Below, piece by piece: positions 1 through 11,676 of a DNA stretch of 64,000 nt (within the stretch, counting starts at the first letter, position 1; every line of letters starts with the position of its first letter). The position numbers and the translations under genes are program-made. The stretch is from Eupeodes corollae (Eukaryota; Arthropoda; Insecta; Diptera; Syrphidae), in the NCBI RefSeq assembly GCF_945859685.1, contig NC_079148.1, positions 87,673,007-87,737,006 on the forward strand. The letters are read 5' to 3'. The notes beneath the pieces were generated by a model that was given only the letters and a program-made list of their open reading frames with translations, did no database searches and was not told the origin of the DNA.

Positions 1-655
1 TGGAAATTTTCTTTTAATTCTGAAACCGATAATAGAAATGCTTGTGTGTTCCAGGACTCCGTTTTGTCTCTCCGGCCCTTTTCCTCATTTTTATAAATGA
101 TCTCCTGTCTGTTACTTCTAATCGAATATATTGTTTCGATGACGATAGCACTCTCGGCTTTTCATATTTGTTTCCAGACTCACAACTCTCCTCTTCGGAT
201 GTGGAACTGCAACGTTAAAATATGATAAGCTCATTAAATTCCGACCTACACAGCATTGTACAATGGGGAATAAAAAACCGCATATAATTTAATGCTTCGA
301 AAACCCAATGCTGTCTTGTATCTTTGCCACTATCCATGATTTGCACCTGCATCAACGAAACTGAAAATCTCGACATGCTAAGAATGTGCATCAGCAACCA
401 CCTTTTCTGGAGCGAAATGAGCCCAACTTCGGCCGTGCTATGAAGTACAGAGATTAATTTTTTAGCCGTACTACGTGAATGTAGAATGCCTTGCCACGCT
501 CTATCTTTCCCTGTCATGCAATGTTCAGGAATTCAAAATCAATGTACACCGGCACCTCCTATCAAACCTTCCCTCTTTTCCTACTGCTAACACTGTGTCT
601 TTGGCATATTAAAGGTATACAAAACCCTTTTAGTGTTCGCTAATTATAAAAAAAA
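1..655 (+). pseudogene. CR1/jockey-like LINE fragment (end of reverse transcriptase plus 3' end), decayed
   Basis: Forward-strand translation near 50-200 reads a reverse-transcriptase palm segment: a stretch like LFLIFINDLLSVTSN is followed by the catalytic-loop region, read here as FDDDSTL where functional family members have ADD. The copy is internally deleted near 400-430, because the WNAL motif of the C-terminal region (about 490) follows too soon. A related fragment at 25130-25775 shares the segment around ISDL and the 3' end (GTGT..GC.AATTATAAAAAAA). The element is cut by the window edge at its 5' side. No intact frame exists; this is a pseudogene of a non-LTR retrotransposon, not a host gene. 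Confidence 0.7.
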
Positions 656-2881
656 AATAACATTTTAGTCTAGAAACTAAAGAAATTGTGCTTTTTATAG
701 ACCATCATCACTTATTCTAAGCCGTACAAACTATACTCAAACATTTTGAAAAACTATTCATCAATAGGCATGCATTTGTGTCAAATAAAGTTTGAAAAAC
801 AAAAATCATCTTCACTCATGAAAGAACCATCAAAAAAGTAGGACACTTCATAAGAAGTCAGACACTCATATACTCAGCCCACTAACTTATCGTTTTGAAA
901 TACATATGAACCGAAAACATCACAATTTCGAAACACACGAAATTATTTTGAAATTGCTTTATTTATTTATTTTTTTATTATGATGCTTGAAAATTTTGGG
1001 TCAGAAGTGTTGAATGAGTGGTCGTACTTTCTTATTTTGTGATGTTGAACTATATTATACTTATTAATGTGTAGCACGTCTAAAAACTCATTATTTCAAT
1101 AGAACTTATTTAAACAAAGAAAACGTTGTATTCCAAAATGACAGCTAGATTTCATCCAGTAAAATAATAATTTTTCAATTTTATAATTTTAATCTACCAA
1201 TTGTTACATTAAATTTGAAGTTACCACTTATTTGATATTTTGATTTTTTAATATATTTTTTGAAACAAAAAATACTGAAAATCGTTTTATAATATAAATG
1301 AAAATTCATATGTTTTTCCAGGAATCATGAATCGTTGATGTATACACTTAACGTATGCTAGTAAATTAAAACACATATCCGGCTTTTCTATTAAGCCTAG
1401 TATTACAGTAATCACAAATGAATACGGAATCAAATCAAAAATGGTAGTTAGTTTATTAAAAACAAATTGCAAAGATTTTGGGAGCAACAATGTTTTGTAG
1501 ATTTTTTCTGAAATGCACGACGTTGTAGTAATAGTTCAGATCCCTTCAACTAATTAAAAGAAAAGGTTTTTGTCCTTAAACACATTTCTCAAACAATCGT
1601 TTCATGTCACTCGTCATAGTTAATTCCAACAGCAAATAAGGCTTAAAATGGTCTCTTATATTTACTATTTGACAATATTAAAAATGTACATATATATCAC
1701 TATTTTCAGTGATTTTTTTTTTCAAAACAAAAATGCTACATGCTCAACAACTATTGTATTAAAATTCATAATATTTTGAAATATTATTATTATTGGCAGT
1801 TTTGAATCACATGCATCTAATCGTTTGATGTTAAATTTCCAGAAGATCGTATAAAAGCAGTTCATTTTAGGCCTTTTTATCTCAGTCAAATCAGATCATC
1901 AGATCACCTTTAATAGTTTAGCATTTTTTTTACTTTCGAGTCAACAGTTTTGCTCATAAATTTCATGCTACTGCCAAAGAAGTTCTAAGAAATAAAGAAA
2001 AGTTGCATGAATCTTGTAAAGGTAATGAAACAATTCTACACTCAAGGTCTTCAACAATCGATTGAGCCAACTGTACCGCGAAGCAGTTTGCAAGAGGAAA
2101 GGTGTCTCTTTAAGTTGCCCCAGCTGGCTGGTCCACTGGCGTTTAATGCTCAAGAGTTTTCTTGGAAGCATTAATATAAAGTGTTCTGCTATGGGGATTT
2201 CATAGATTTACTTTTTAATTGAGTATCTATATAATGGATGATGTGATTGGTAATATTGATGGCGGTAAGTGGGTGGTCGTCGATCTTAGTGGTGGATTTT
2301 CGACGACATTTTACAATAGAATAACGAGCATTTGGTTTGAATTTGTGTTGAACGTGATACATTTTTTTAATTAGGGTACATACGAGTACATTTATTATCC
2401 ATTTATTAATAAACAAGTCCGGCGCGGGCGATCCTAAAGAAATTGAACTCAATTAGAAGAATTATAGTACGCATACACTCAAATGTGAATGATTCTTTTA
2501 GGGAACATTTGTTCCTATACTTTTACAAGAAATATCATCTTGCTTATATACATATATGTATATTGGCTTTGATATTTAAGGTTTTTGGTGAGTTCCTTGC
2601 GGCACGGTGGCGGCGGCGGTGAAAATGTCTGAACTGCAAATAATTTCTTTACAAATTTACTATATAGTATATATGTAAGTATTGTAATGGTCATCATTTT
2701 AAAATTTTATTAAATGTGTTGGCAACTGTTAATAGGAGTGTTTTAGTATTTCACTTAAAGGAATTACACTGGCTCGTATAACTATTGGATGCCATGGAAT
2801 ACAATATCAACCCTTCAAATATGGTGTCTTAATTGTCATAACTTACCAACGAGATTCATTTAGTATAGTAGCATAAAGGGC
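656..2881. other. AT-rich intergenic DNA, no gene seen
   Basis: No reading frame with protein-like composition or a recognisable domain. Short antisense frames at 1968-2171 and 2189-2452 are not convincing. The stretch 2040-2170 is somewhat less AT-rich but matches nothing I recognise. Confidence 0.5.
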
Positions 2882-5100
2882 TGGGATGCGACCCACACTG
2901 ATAACTTCATATCCCGTCTGTGGATAAGTCTTGCTTAAAAGGTTTATATGTTTACGTGTTTTGCTGAAAACCAATTCTTACTAATTTTACAACCAGCTTT
3001 TAGTAATGAGGTCTTAGAAGTTATAATACAGAAGGAGAAAATATATACAGCTCTCAATGGACTCAAGGATGGAAAGGCCGGTGAATCAGATAGAATACCT
3101 TCGCAGAATTCTATAAATATGGAACAGAGAATATGATAAACAAAATAATGGTAATCTACAATAACATTATGGATAGAATAATTTCTTTCTTAAATATATC
3201 CTTCAAAATATTTACATCAATTTTGCATAGTAGACTGAAAATGGGGAAAGACGGACACAAGCTATTGAAGGAACTTCAAGCTGGCTTCAGACAAGGATAT
3301 TCCACCATTGATAACATCTTTGTACTACGAAGTATCGCTGACTTCTATTTGGAAAGAAACAAAAAGCTGTATGTTTTCTTCGTCGATTTTAAGGCAGCTC
3401 TCGATACGATTGACCGCAATGCATTGATGTATAAAGTGTTTGGATTAGGAATATCATACAAGTTCGGATGGGTACTTCAGACTCTTTATTTGGAAACAAA
3501 GGCTGCAGTTTGGGATATAGAAAAAATTCCGACATGGTTTGAAACAAAGACAAGTGTAAGGCAAGGTTGTTTGCTGAGTCCAAGCTTATTTCCACTCTTT
3601 ATTGATGATATAACGGATTGTCTTCCAGGAGGAGTAGAATATGCTGGTATTCTCATCAAGGCTCTCCTTTTTCGGATGACACAGTGTTGTTTGCGTACTC
3701 ACCAAAATCGCTACAACTCATGATTAATAAACTAGGTATCTACTGTAAAACCTGGAGATTAGTGGTTAGTCTTGAGAATTCGAACATAATGGTTTTTCGA
3801 AAAGGTGGAGGAAGAATAAGCAGTCATGAACGGTGGACTTCCAATAATGAAAGAATAGAGGTGGTTTAAGAATATAAATATCTTGGCATCACTGTAAACA
3901 ATAAAAACAGCATTGAAAAATATCTTGCCGATAAATTGCAAAAAGCAAAATCAACTATGAATATTGCATGGAAAAACTTCTTCAGTAATATGCATATAGC
4001 TCACAGCAGTAAATACGAAGTATTTGAATCGTTAGTGGAGTTAACATTAATGTATGCAGCTCAAGTGTAGGGTAGCAAAAAATATGAAACTGTTGAAAAA
4101 TTGCTCCGCTTTAATATAAAAAGGATATTTCGATTACCAACGCATGCACCAAACTACATGTTAATATTGGAAACAGGAATCTCTCCATTGTTTATTAAAA
4201 CACTGAAATTGAATGACGACTACATATGTTAGGTCCTTCAGATGTCAAATGGGCTTCTCTTGAAAATAGCAGCACTGCAGGTGATACAGAGAAAATCAGG
4301 TTGGTTCAGAGAGTGGCAAGAGAAGGTGTAAATATGGCACCGGAAGACTATCTTAGGTGGAAACACCTTCTTTAATTGTTGCAGCAGGCGATCGATATAG
4401 ACTGAGGTACAAATCCGAAGCAATTGGACAATTGGACTACAATCTTAATCAAAAGAATTACTTTCGAGATTACATAACAACGGATCAAATATCTATATGA
4501 TATTTAGACTTAGGGCAGAATTGCTCGATCTAAATTTCATTTCTCATAGAGATGATTTACCTTTCATGTGCGAATTATACAATATGGGTGAGAGAGAAAA
4601 CATTTTTCATTCCATGGGTAAATGGGTAGATCCCAGTGTTACGAGAAACAAAAGACATGTCTTTGGAAGCGATTTTTTATCGTAAGATCTGATAACTCAT
4701 CATTTAAATGAAGTAGATGCTCCCTTGTTATATAAATAGTTTAAAATCACATTAGAATATAGAAACAGAATTATTAACGAACATTTTTAAAGATTGTTAA
4801 AAGACAAATACATATGTTTATATAATAAAAAATTGTCAATCAGGCAGACGGCAAACTGCCCTGCTATATATATGTATGTGTAATAGTTATATTTAACATT
4901 GAAAAAATAAATTTAAATCTAAATCCAAGTTTTAGCAATGGTTATTTATGAAATCGATTTTTTCGAAAAATGTTATCAGATTTCAAAAACGTTATTCATT
5001 ATTATTATATATGATATGGGCGACTAAAAAGCTTCCCAAACGTACAAATTTACAATTTGACAAATCCGACCACTTACAATAACTTCCTATGGGAAGTTAA
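2882..5100 (-). repeat. Copy A of the AACTTCCCAT-ended repeat family, split by a LINE relic
   Basis: One end (2882-2960, GGGATGCGACCCAC then TAACTTC and CTTGCTTAAAA) matches the ends at 8403 and 39404. The other end (5040-5100) has the short palindrome CTTCCTATGGGAAG, which also closes the copy ending at 40380. Between them lies a LINE relic (about 2975-4910) and a little internal repeat sequence at 4960-5010. Orientation of the two ends matches a single copy, so the LINE is best explained as nested inside it. The strand is set by calling the palindrome end the left end. Confidence 0.6.
2975..4910 (+). pseudogene. CR1/jockey-like LINE relic: reverse transcriptase and zinc-knuckle C-terminus, frameshifted
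   Basis: Reverse-transcriptase blocks can be followed on the plus strand in shifting frames. They are ALNGLKDGKAGESDRIPS (about 3049), LQAGFRQGYSTIDNIFVLR (about 3275), YVFFVDFKAALDTID (about 3370), VRQGCLLSPSLFPLFIDD (about 3558), then after a frame change FSDDTVLFAYSPKSLQLM (about 3672). An in-frame TAA at 3867-3869 precedes EYKYLGITV (about 3870), and a TAG interrupts near 4069. A C-terminal piece (4497-4690, MIFRLRAELLDLNF) is homologous to the minus-strand frame at 43738-44388. Several frameshifts and stops make it dead. The 3' end near 4850-4910 carries a GGCAGACGGC motif also present at the 43.4 kb relic. It is a degenerate relative of the family at 43 kb, not of the intact LINE at 11.6-17.2 kb. 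Confidence 0.75.
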
Positions 5101-7370
5101 AACAAAAAAAACTGTTCTCACGGCAAATAATAGTAAATAAATAAAAGATACTTAATAATTATAAAAATCTCTCAGCATTAAAAATTGATTAGAATTTTAA
5201 ATTTAAATATTCGTACAGCTGTGAGAATCTCACATTTGCTTTTTTATGTCTTCAGTAGCTTCACGAATTCCATCCCATATCTAAAAAAAACTTTAAACGC
5301 TTTCAATCGCAAGATCGTGATGGCTTACATACCTCATCGTAAAAGCAAGTTGGGGCTATTTCTTAAAATAGTTTTCAATTACTTTACTTTGTCAAAGTGC
5401 AATTTGACCAACTGCTAAAAATTGGCCCCTATTTTACTTTTGTAAAATGCAATAAGTTTTGAAAGTTGGTATTATTTCACGTTTCCTTATTTCACGAAAC
5501 CAACTTTAAAAGCCTAAAGGTCTTCTTCCAAAAACACGGTGTAATGTTGTCTTTGTGGAATGCCTAATTAAAAAGTCAGACTAGAATTCGACAGCCATAG
5601 TTTTCGCCAACACATAAGCTCTGATCGAAATCAGAATATTGTTTTAAATAATGAAAATGATTAAAACTGAAAAATTGTAATAGAAACTTTAGCAAGTATA
5701 CGATTACGAAATAAATAAGTTATCACCGAAAATGAAACACATTCATTATAAAAAAAAATATAAATAAATCATCATCATCATTAACAACAGGTGAGAAATT
5801 TTAATTATTGCCTTAATATACTTCCTTCGTTTAGTTGTGTATCTATATACCTACATATGTATACCTACGCAATGCTTGTTTTCTTTTGACAAAAATAAAA
5901 TTTCCAATACGAAAGTTCTCAAATAAAAAATTTAAAAAAATCATAAGTGTGTTCTACAGCTGAGTAGTCACCAACCAAAAAATATCTGACCTACATTTGG
6001 GGTGGGTGAACAAAATAAAAATAAATAAATAAAAAACACTAGATAAGATTAATTTTTTATTGTAAACAAAAATAAACCTTAAACTTGGTAAGTATCCAGG
6101 GATATGTCGACATTGGATTGAGAGCAACGGAATAAAAGAAAATAAAAACAAATATCAACTAACACCATAAAAATTAAATTCCATACACAATGTGAATTCG
6201 TTCATGTGAAGGTATTTTTCGTGTATTTATAATATTTTTATATATTTTTCGTCGATGATTGCAACACCAGAAACGCACTTATTTAGAAGGCTGTGATGTT
6301 ATTTATAAAGGAAGATGTTTATGTTTTTGAAATCGTATACCTGCTTCTCGAGAGTGCCCTAGATCTAGATTTAGGGAAACATTAGAAACCTAAGAATCTT
6401 TTTTGAAAAAAATGAAACGAAAAGTTGAAGAGAACTTTTGAAGTACACGATTTAGAGTGCGTATACATATTTGGGAAGTTGTTTTTAAAGTCAATTAAAT
6501 ATAGTTAATGTTTGGACAGGAAAACAAACAGTTTTTGATGCGCTCGAAACTTCTTATATTTTCGTGAACAGAGACTACTTCAGAAATCTAAAATCGCCTT
6601 AAGATACTGACAACTGTTTATCCGACAATATCTTTCGCTACAGAAATGCATTACGTGTGGTTATTTTTTAGAGATAAATAGCTGACCATGACTTTAAACC
6701 TTTAAAAGTTAAAATCGTGGCCAGGCACACTATAAGTGTTGTGTCTTTGTCCGTGCTTTAGTTTTAAAACTATGTTCTATGCAACTTTAGCTTCTATGAG
6801 TATGAACACAAAAAGTTAGAATAGTTTGTATCTTAGAGTGAATATATTTTATATTGTGTCTTATAACGCTGGCTGGTCGATAGTGATCATATTACATTGC
6901 TTGCATTATTATTACTTTGGCCATGAATCTATATTTTTAATTCCCCGAGCAACAGAAGTTAGCATAGAATGAGCCAAGAAGTGTTACTAAATTAAAACTT
7001 AAGCTTAGACAAAGCCCCGCGTGTAATCGATTGACTTTTGACGGTCTTTTCCTTTGTAACGTATATTTTTACTTTAAAAATTATGTGTAAATAAAAATAT
7101 TAGTATTTCGGCCTGCACTGAAAGAAAAGAGCTTTCTCGATTTAAAGTGGTAGTTCCGATATGTGTGCGTTTGCTGTTAATAATTTTGATATGTGTGCGA
7201 CTGTTGATATAGTACATATACGCAGGTATTAATGATATAGTTCACAAGCCCGAGTAGCGTTTTGTTTTTATTTAACAACACATTTGTTTGTTGATTGATA
7301 GAATAAGTGTCTGTCTAATATATATAGTTAAGGTTTGATACGTCTTGGTTTTGATTTTTTTTATAATTGT
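5101..7370. other. AT-rich DNA, no gene seen
   Basis: Only short chance frames. The stretch contains poly-A/T tracts and no recognisable domain, splice-bounded exon or repeat shared elsewhere in the window. Confidence 0.45.
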
Positions 7371-8395
7371 TAACTTCCCATAGGAAGTTATTGTAATGGG
7401 TCCGATTTGTAAAATTGGAAATTTTGACATTTATCGACGTTTCAAGGTCCATAGAGTCGAAATAAAAGATTTTTAGAAAGGTATCTGTCGTCCATAGCTC
7501 AAGAACCAGAAGAGATATCGACTTCAAATAAATGTTGTTATACAGATAAATGCAGAATGCGTGGTCCGTTTTTTTACCATAGAAGTTTTAAAAAAAAGTG
7601 AAATTATATCTCATGATCCAATAATACTAGAGACTTGAATTAAAATGAAAATTTTATATATTGTAACGTGATACAAAACAAGTACATTTTTGGAAAAAAG
7701 TCCAATTAACCGTTTCTTTAAAAAAAAAAAACTGAAACAAACAAACAAATTTTTTTCACCTGGAAAATTTATGACTAAAATATGATTTCATCTCCAAAAC
7801 AATTTCGTGCGACGAAGAATGATGTTTTTGTCATCTGATAAAATTTTGAGCAAAATCTGACTGTCAGTTTTTTTTTTATAAAAAATAAAAACCCAGAAAA
7901 AATATTACTCAAAGTTGGTTTTACAAAAAAAAATTTATAAAAGTTTGTGACAATTGACTTTCGACTCAAATATCTTTTCAAAACTTTGAGATATTGTCTT
8001 TTAAAAATATATTGTTGTCAACATTCAGTAAAATTTTGAGAGAAATCTAATTGACAGTTTTTTTACGAAAAATTAAAAACCTTAAGAAAAATTAACAAAA
8101 ATTAGTAAAAATTGTTTTTCGACGTAATTATCTCTTCAAAACTTTGAGACATTGGCTTTAAACTAATTTTATCTTATAAGAAATATTGTTCTCAACATTC
8201 GATAAAATTTTGAGAAAAATCGAATTGACAGTTTTTCTTAAAAGAAAATAAGAACCTTAAAAAAAATTTACTTTCGACTCAAACAGCTTTTCAAAAATTA
8301 AAAATATTGGCTTCAAACTTATTTTATTGCACAGAAAATGTTATTTTCGATATTCAATAAAATAAAACCTACAAAAAATAGTACGCGCATTTGGG
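7371..8395 (+). repeat. Copy B1 of the AACTTCCCAT-ended repeat family with tandem core
   Basis: Begins with TAACTTCCCATAGGAAGTTA, a short palindrome, followed by TTGTAATGGGTCCGATTTGT; the same start occurs at 17681 and 21441. The interior holds degenerate tandem units of about 175 bp. For example CAACATTC..TAAAATTTTGAG recurs at 8019 and 8193, each time with TCTCTTCAAAACTTTGAGA-type and GACAGTTTTT segments. No coding capacity is seen. It ends against an inverted neighbour beginning at 8403. Confidence 0.7.
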
Positions 8396-8402
8396 AAATT
8401 TT

Positions 8403-9060
8403 GGGATGCAACCCACAATGATAACTTCCCATCCCGTCCGTCGATTTGTCTTGCTTAAAGCTTTAACAAAATTTTCATTACAATATTTTGTGTGAGGTAA
8501 ATAATTTGAAAATTTTTTCTCCTTACACTTGAGTCTAAAATCATTTCTTATCAGTTTTTTGTTGTTTTGTAGGTTTTCGTGTATAATAACTAAAAATTAC
8601 GAACAATATTTTGCATATGATGAAATAGTTTTATTTTAAAATCTATTTTTATTTTTAAGTAGAAAAACAATTTGTATCAATTTTAATAGCATTTCTTGCA
8701 AAAATTATCTTTCTTATATAAAGAAATACATATAAGATTTTCCTAAGAACAATATCTTATTTTTACAACAAAAAATGCAATAATTTCGAAGAAAATATTT
8801 GTATTTATTCCAGAGATATCTACGATCGAATATCAATTTTTATCAATTTCGCGAAAAATTGTTTCAAGGTTTAAATTTGTATGAAAAAAATGATTTTCGG
8901 ATTTAAATAAATATTTTACTGAATTGTCTTCGTTTTCTATAAGATGAAATTAGTTTGAAGCCAGTATTTTTTTTTATTTGAGTCGAAAATCATTTTTTAA
9001 TAACTTTTAATAATGTTTTTTTTTAGTTTAGTTTTTCTTTGTTGCATAGAATCATTTAGG
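8403..9060 (-). repeat. Copy B2 of the same repeat family, inverted relative to B1
   Basis: Starts with GGGATGCAACCCACAATGAT, then AACTTCCCATCCCGTCCGTC and GATTTGTCTTGCTTAAAG. This is the opposite terminus of the family, as at 39404, and in reverse complement at 18130-18198. The interior resembles the ATTTTTA/GTCGAAAATCA core but decays by about 9060, and the palindrome end is not found, so the copy is truncated or heavily mutated. Confidence 0.6.
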
Positions 9061-11555
9061 AGATCAAGTCATTTTTGGGTCGTAAAATATTTGAGATGAG
9101 AATTATGTTTTTTATTTATTTTAGCAAAATGGACGGCAAAAAAAGCTTCACAGACATCTATCTAGAAACCTTTTTTTTAGACTCGAAGGTATTCAAAATG
9201 CTTCACCTTTTAAAGGTATGTCAAGCTTTTGGGCATTCCTTTTATGAATCAAATGAATGAAAGTAGTAAAATTATGTTCTCACCTAATGGAAATGAAGTA
9301 GAGTGCGAAATTAATTGCAGAAGAACAATGGGATCTTAGCTTATTTCAAATGTTAAATTAGTTCCCTCGCTAAAATAGAAAAAAAAATTAGCTAAGAAGT
9401 CAAGTATCTTTGAGCTTTGAATAAGTGCAGCATCCATCTCCACTTTTTGGAGACACTAAAGAATAAATTAAAAGGATCTGGGAACCATACCTGGAGCTTC
9501 CAACTTTCTCTCTATTTAATTTTTGTTTTTGTAAGTTAGTTCCTACTTTATTTTTTAAGTGTGTACTAATTTCTCACTTGGCATGGGCACCAAAAAGACA
9601 TTGGGAAAGTGAATTTCAAGAACTAAGCGAAATGCTTAGTTTATCAAAACATTTTTTTAAGTGTGGTTTGATGATTCTAGGCTGCATTAAATTGTTCAAT
9701 TTCACTTCCTCATTTTCGTACCTATACGTCTACTTTTTTTTATAAATTCAATGTCAAAATGAAACCCAATCGCAAACAAATTTATAGATATCTCTACTCA
9801 TAGAATGTTTACTATTTTGATGTTTCTATCATTTTTTGTATCTGCTATCTGGAATTATTTTTACTCATAAATATTTATAAGCATTTAAAATAAAAAAAAG
9901 ATGTTGTAGAAATGCACCGTTCAGTGCGTGACGTAATTGGCATAAAGGTAGATGTTGTAGCTTATAGGCTTCCCGTTCTTTATAAGTGTCATATATTTAA
10001 AAAACAAAAAACAAGGTAGCTATAATTATTATGCTAGTTTTTATTTAAAAGCTCAAATCAGGTATAGAGAAGTTACCTATAATGAAAGTCGGTTGTATCC
10101 TTGGACTTGGAATTGTATATACCGTTAATTGCTTTGCCTTGCATCGAATTAAAGAAGATCGGGGAAGGAAAGAATTTACCTACTCCTACTTAAGTGTGAA
10201 GTCGGATATTGGAAATAAAAATGCAAAACAATTATTCTGCATACTCTGAAACTTATGACAACCGTATAAATATGTACCTGTTGAAGTATACAAAAAGTGT
10301 TTAAAGAAAGATATTTGAATAATATAATTCCTAGATGTAAAATCTCGCCAATTCTTACTTAAGGGTCTTTTTTTTTCTGGGTATGCAAATGTTTTAAACT
10401 GAAAACTGATACTAGAAATTTTGGAACGTTTTAAGGTAATAACGAAGTTTTTGAATGTTAAATGTTGGAAAGCCAGAAACAAGCATATTACTTTGAAACT
10501 ATCAGTTTTATTGGTAGAACGAGTTTATTACACCGATGTATAACTCGAAAACGGGTAGGCTGGTTTTTGTAATATTTAGTTTGCTGGATTTGAGTTAGTC
10601 GGAATAATGTAATAACTTTGTCGATATCGGTCGGATTGACGTGAGATAAAACTCATACACAATTATAGAAACATGTAGAAAATATTAAACATTTCAACAA
10701 AAATATAGAGAATAAAGTACAAAAATTGTTAAATTAATTGGTCTCAATCGTTTGTTAGTCATTTAAACCACAAAATTCCAAATCACAGAATGTGTGACAA
10801 ATCTTGGAATATTTCATTACCACAAGTTTAGATTTTATTTATTTATTATTTTTTTTTTGATTTGTTTTAAGAAATCATGTATACATACTTGATCTTCCGG
10901 TGGTAGAAATAGCAAATGTCATGTGTAGTGTTTCAAATTGTTTCACTTAAGAGAATTAATCAAAAAATTTTGATTTTCACACTTATATCACATTTTTTTC
11001 AATGTTATGAAAGATAATTAAGAACTATTTAAATTAATAAATTTTTATTTGATTACGTTATAAATAAAACCATTAATTAAGTTAAGCAAAAAGTTATCAC
11101 TTTATGTGTTTACTTGTAGGTGATACGAAGTTGAACGGGTCAGATAGTTTTGTATACAAAACAGTTAAAAACATCAATTACCAGCAAGTAAGAGTTATAT
11201 TAAAGAATATTTTTTAAAGACGAAAAAACAGGTTAGGAGTATATTGCTGGCTCACTCAATGCAATGGACTACAGGGTGTGTGGTATCCCTTTTGGGCAAG
11301 GTTATTTATAGTGTTATAAAAAGATTTCACAAACAGTTTTGCTAAAAGATTTTGCAAAATGTACTATTTTAAAAATAAAGAAAAAAAAAAACAATTTATT
11401 TAATTTTAATTTATTATTTTAAAAATTAAAAAAAAAATGTATTAAACTTGAACAATCCTTATTTTTATTTCAGGGCAACTGGGTAATGACGCGAGCATTT
11501 CTTTTGCAGCGTTGGAATTCTCTCGTATAAAGTAAGTTGATTTTTTTAATACCTT
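9061..11555. other. AT-rich DNA, no gene seen
   Basis: Contains a few 60-100 codon chance frames (9075-9260 plus, 10186-10482 minus) without recognisable domains. It is the target side into which the 11568-17186 LINE inserted. Confidence 0.45.
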
Positions 11556-11567
11556 GGACAATATCTA
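11556..11567. repeat. Target-site duplication (3' side of the LINE)
   Basis: GGACAATATCTA at this position is repeated exactly at 17187-17198, on the other side of the LINE. A 12-bp perfect direct repeat is the expected scar of target-primed reverse transcription. Confidence 0.9.
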
Positions 11568-11587
11568 GGTTAGGTTAGGTTAGGTTA
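11568..11587. repeat. Telomere-like TTAGG array forming the LINE 3' tail
   Basis: The plus strand reads GGTTAGGTTAGGTTAGGTTA immediately after the target-site duplication; the last TA of that duplication could equally start the array. On the element strand this is the terminal TAACC repeat, in place of poly(A). TTAGG is the canonical insect telomere unit, but here it is a retrotransposon tail. Confidence 0.85.
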
Positions 11588-11676
11588 TAGTGGCTGTCCA
11601 AGATAGAACGGACACACTTAGGCCAGTTCAATGGCCCATTGTGATACCACATGAATCTTGAGGCTTCCTCCTAAGC

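Noticed and set aside
7315..7527. Recurring short peptide SISLLVLELWT in frames at 7.5, 17.8 and 40.2 kb
   Set aside because: It recurs only because the underlying non-coding repeat (reverse complement of AAGAACCAGAAGAGATATCG) recurs; the frames around it differ and are not conserved.
10186..10482. 98-codon minus-strand frame
   Set aside because: Phe/Ser/Lys-rich translation typical of AT-rich DNA, no domain or splicing context.
11566..11587. Interstitial telomere or chromosome-end signature
   Set aside because: The TTAGG units sit exactly between a target-site duplication and a LINE 3' UTR, so they are the element tail.
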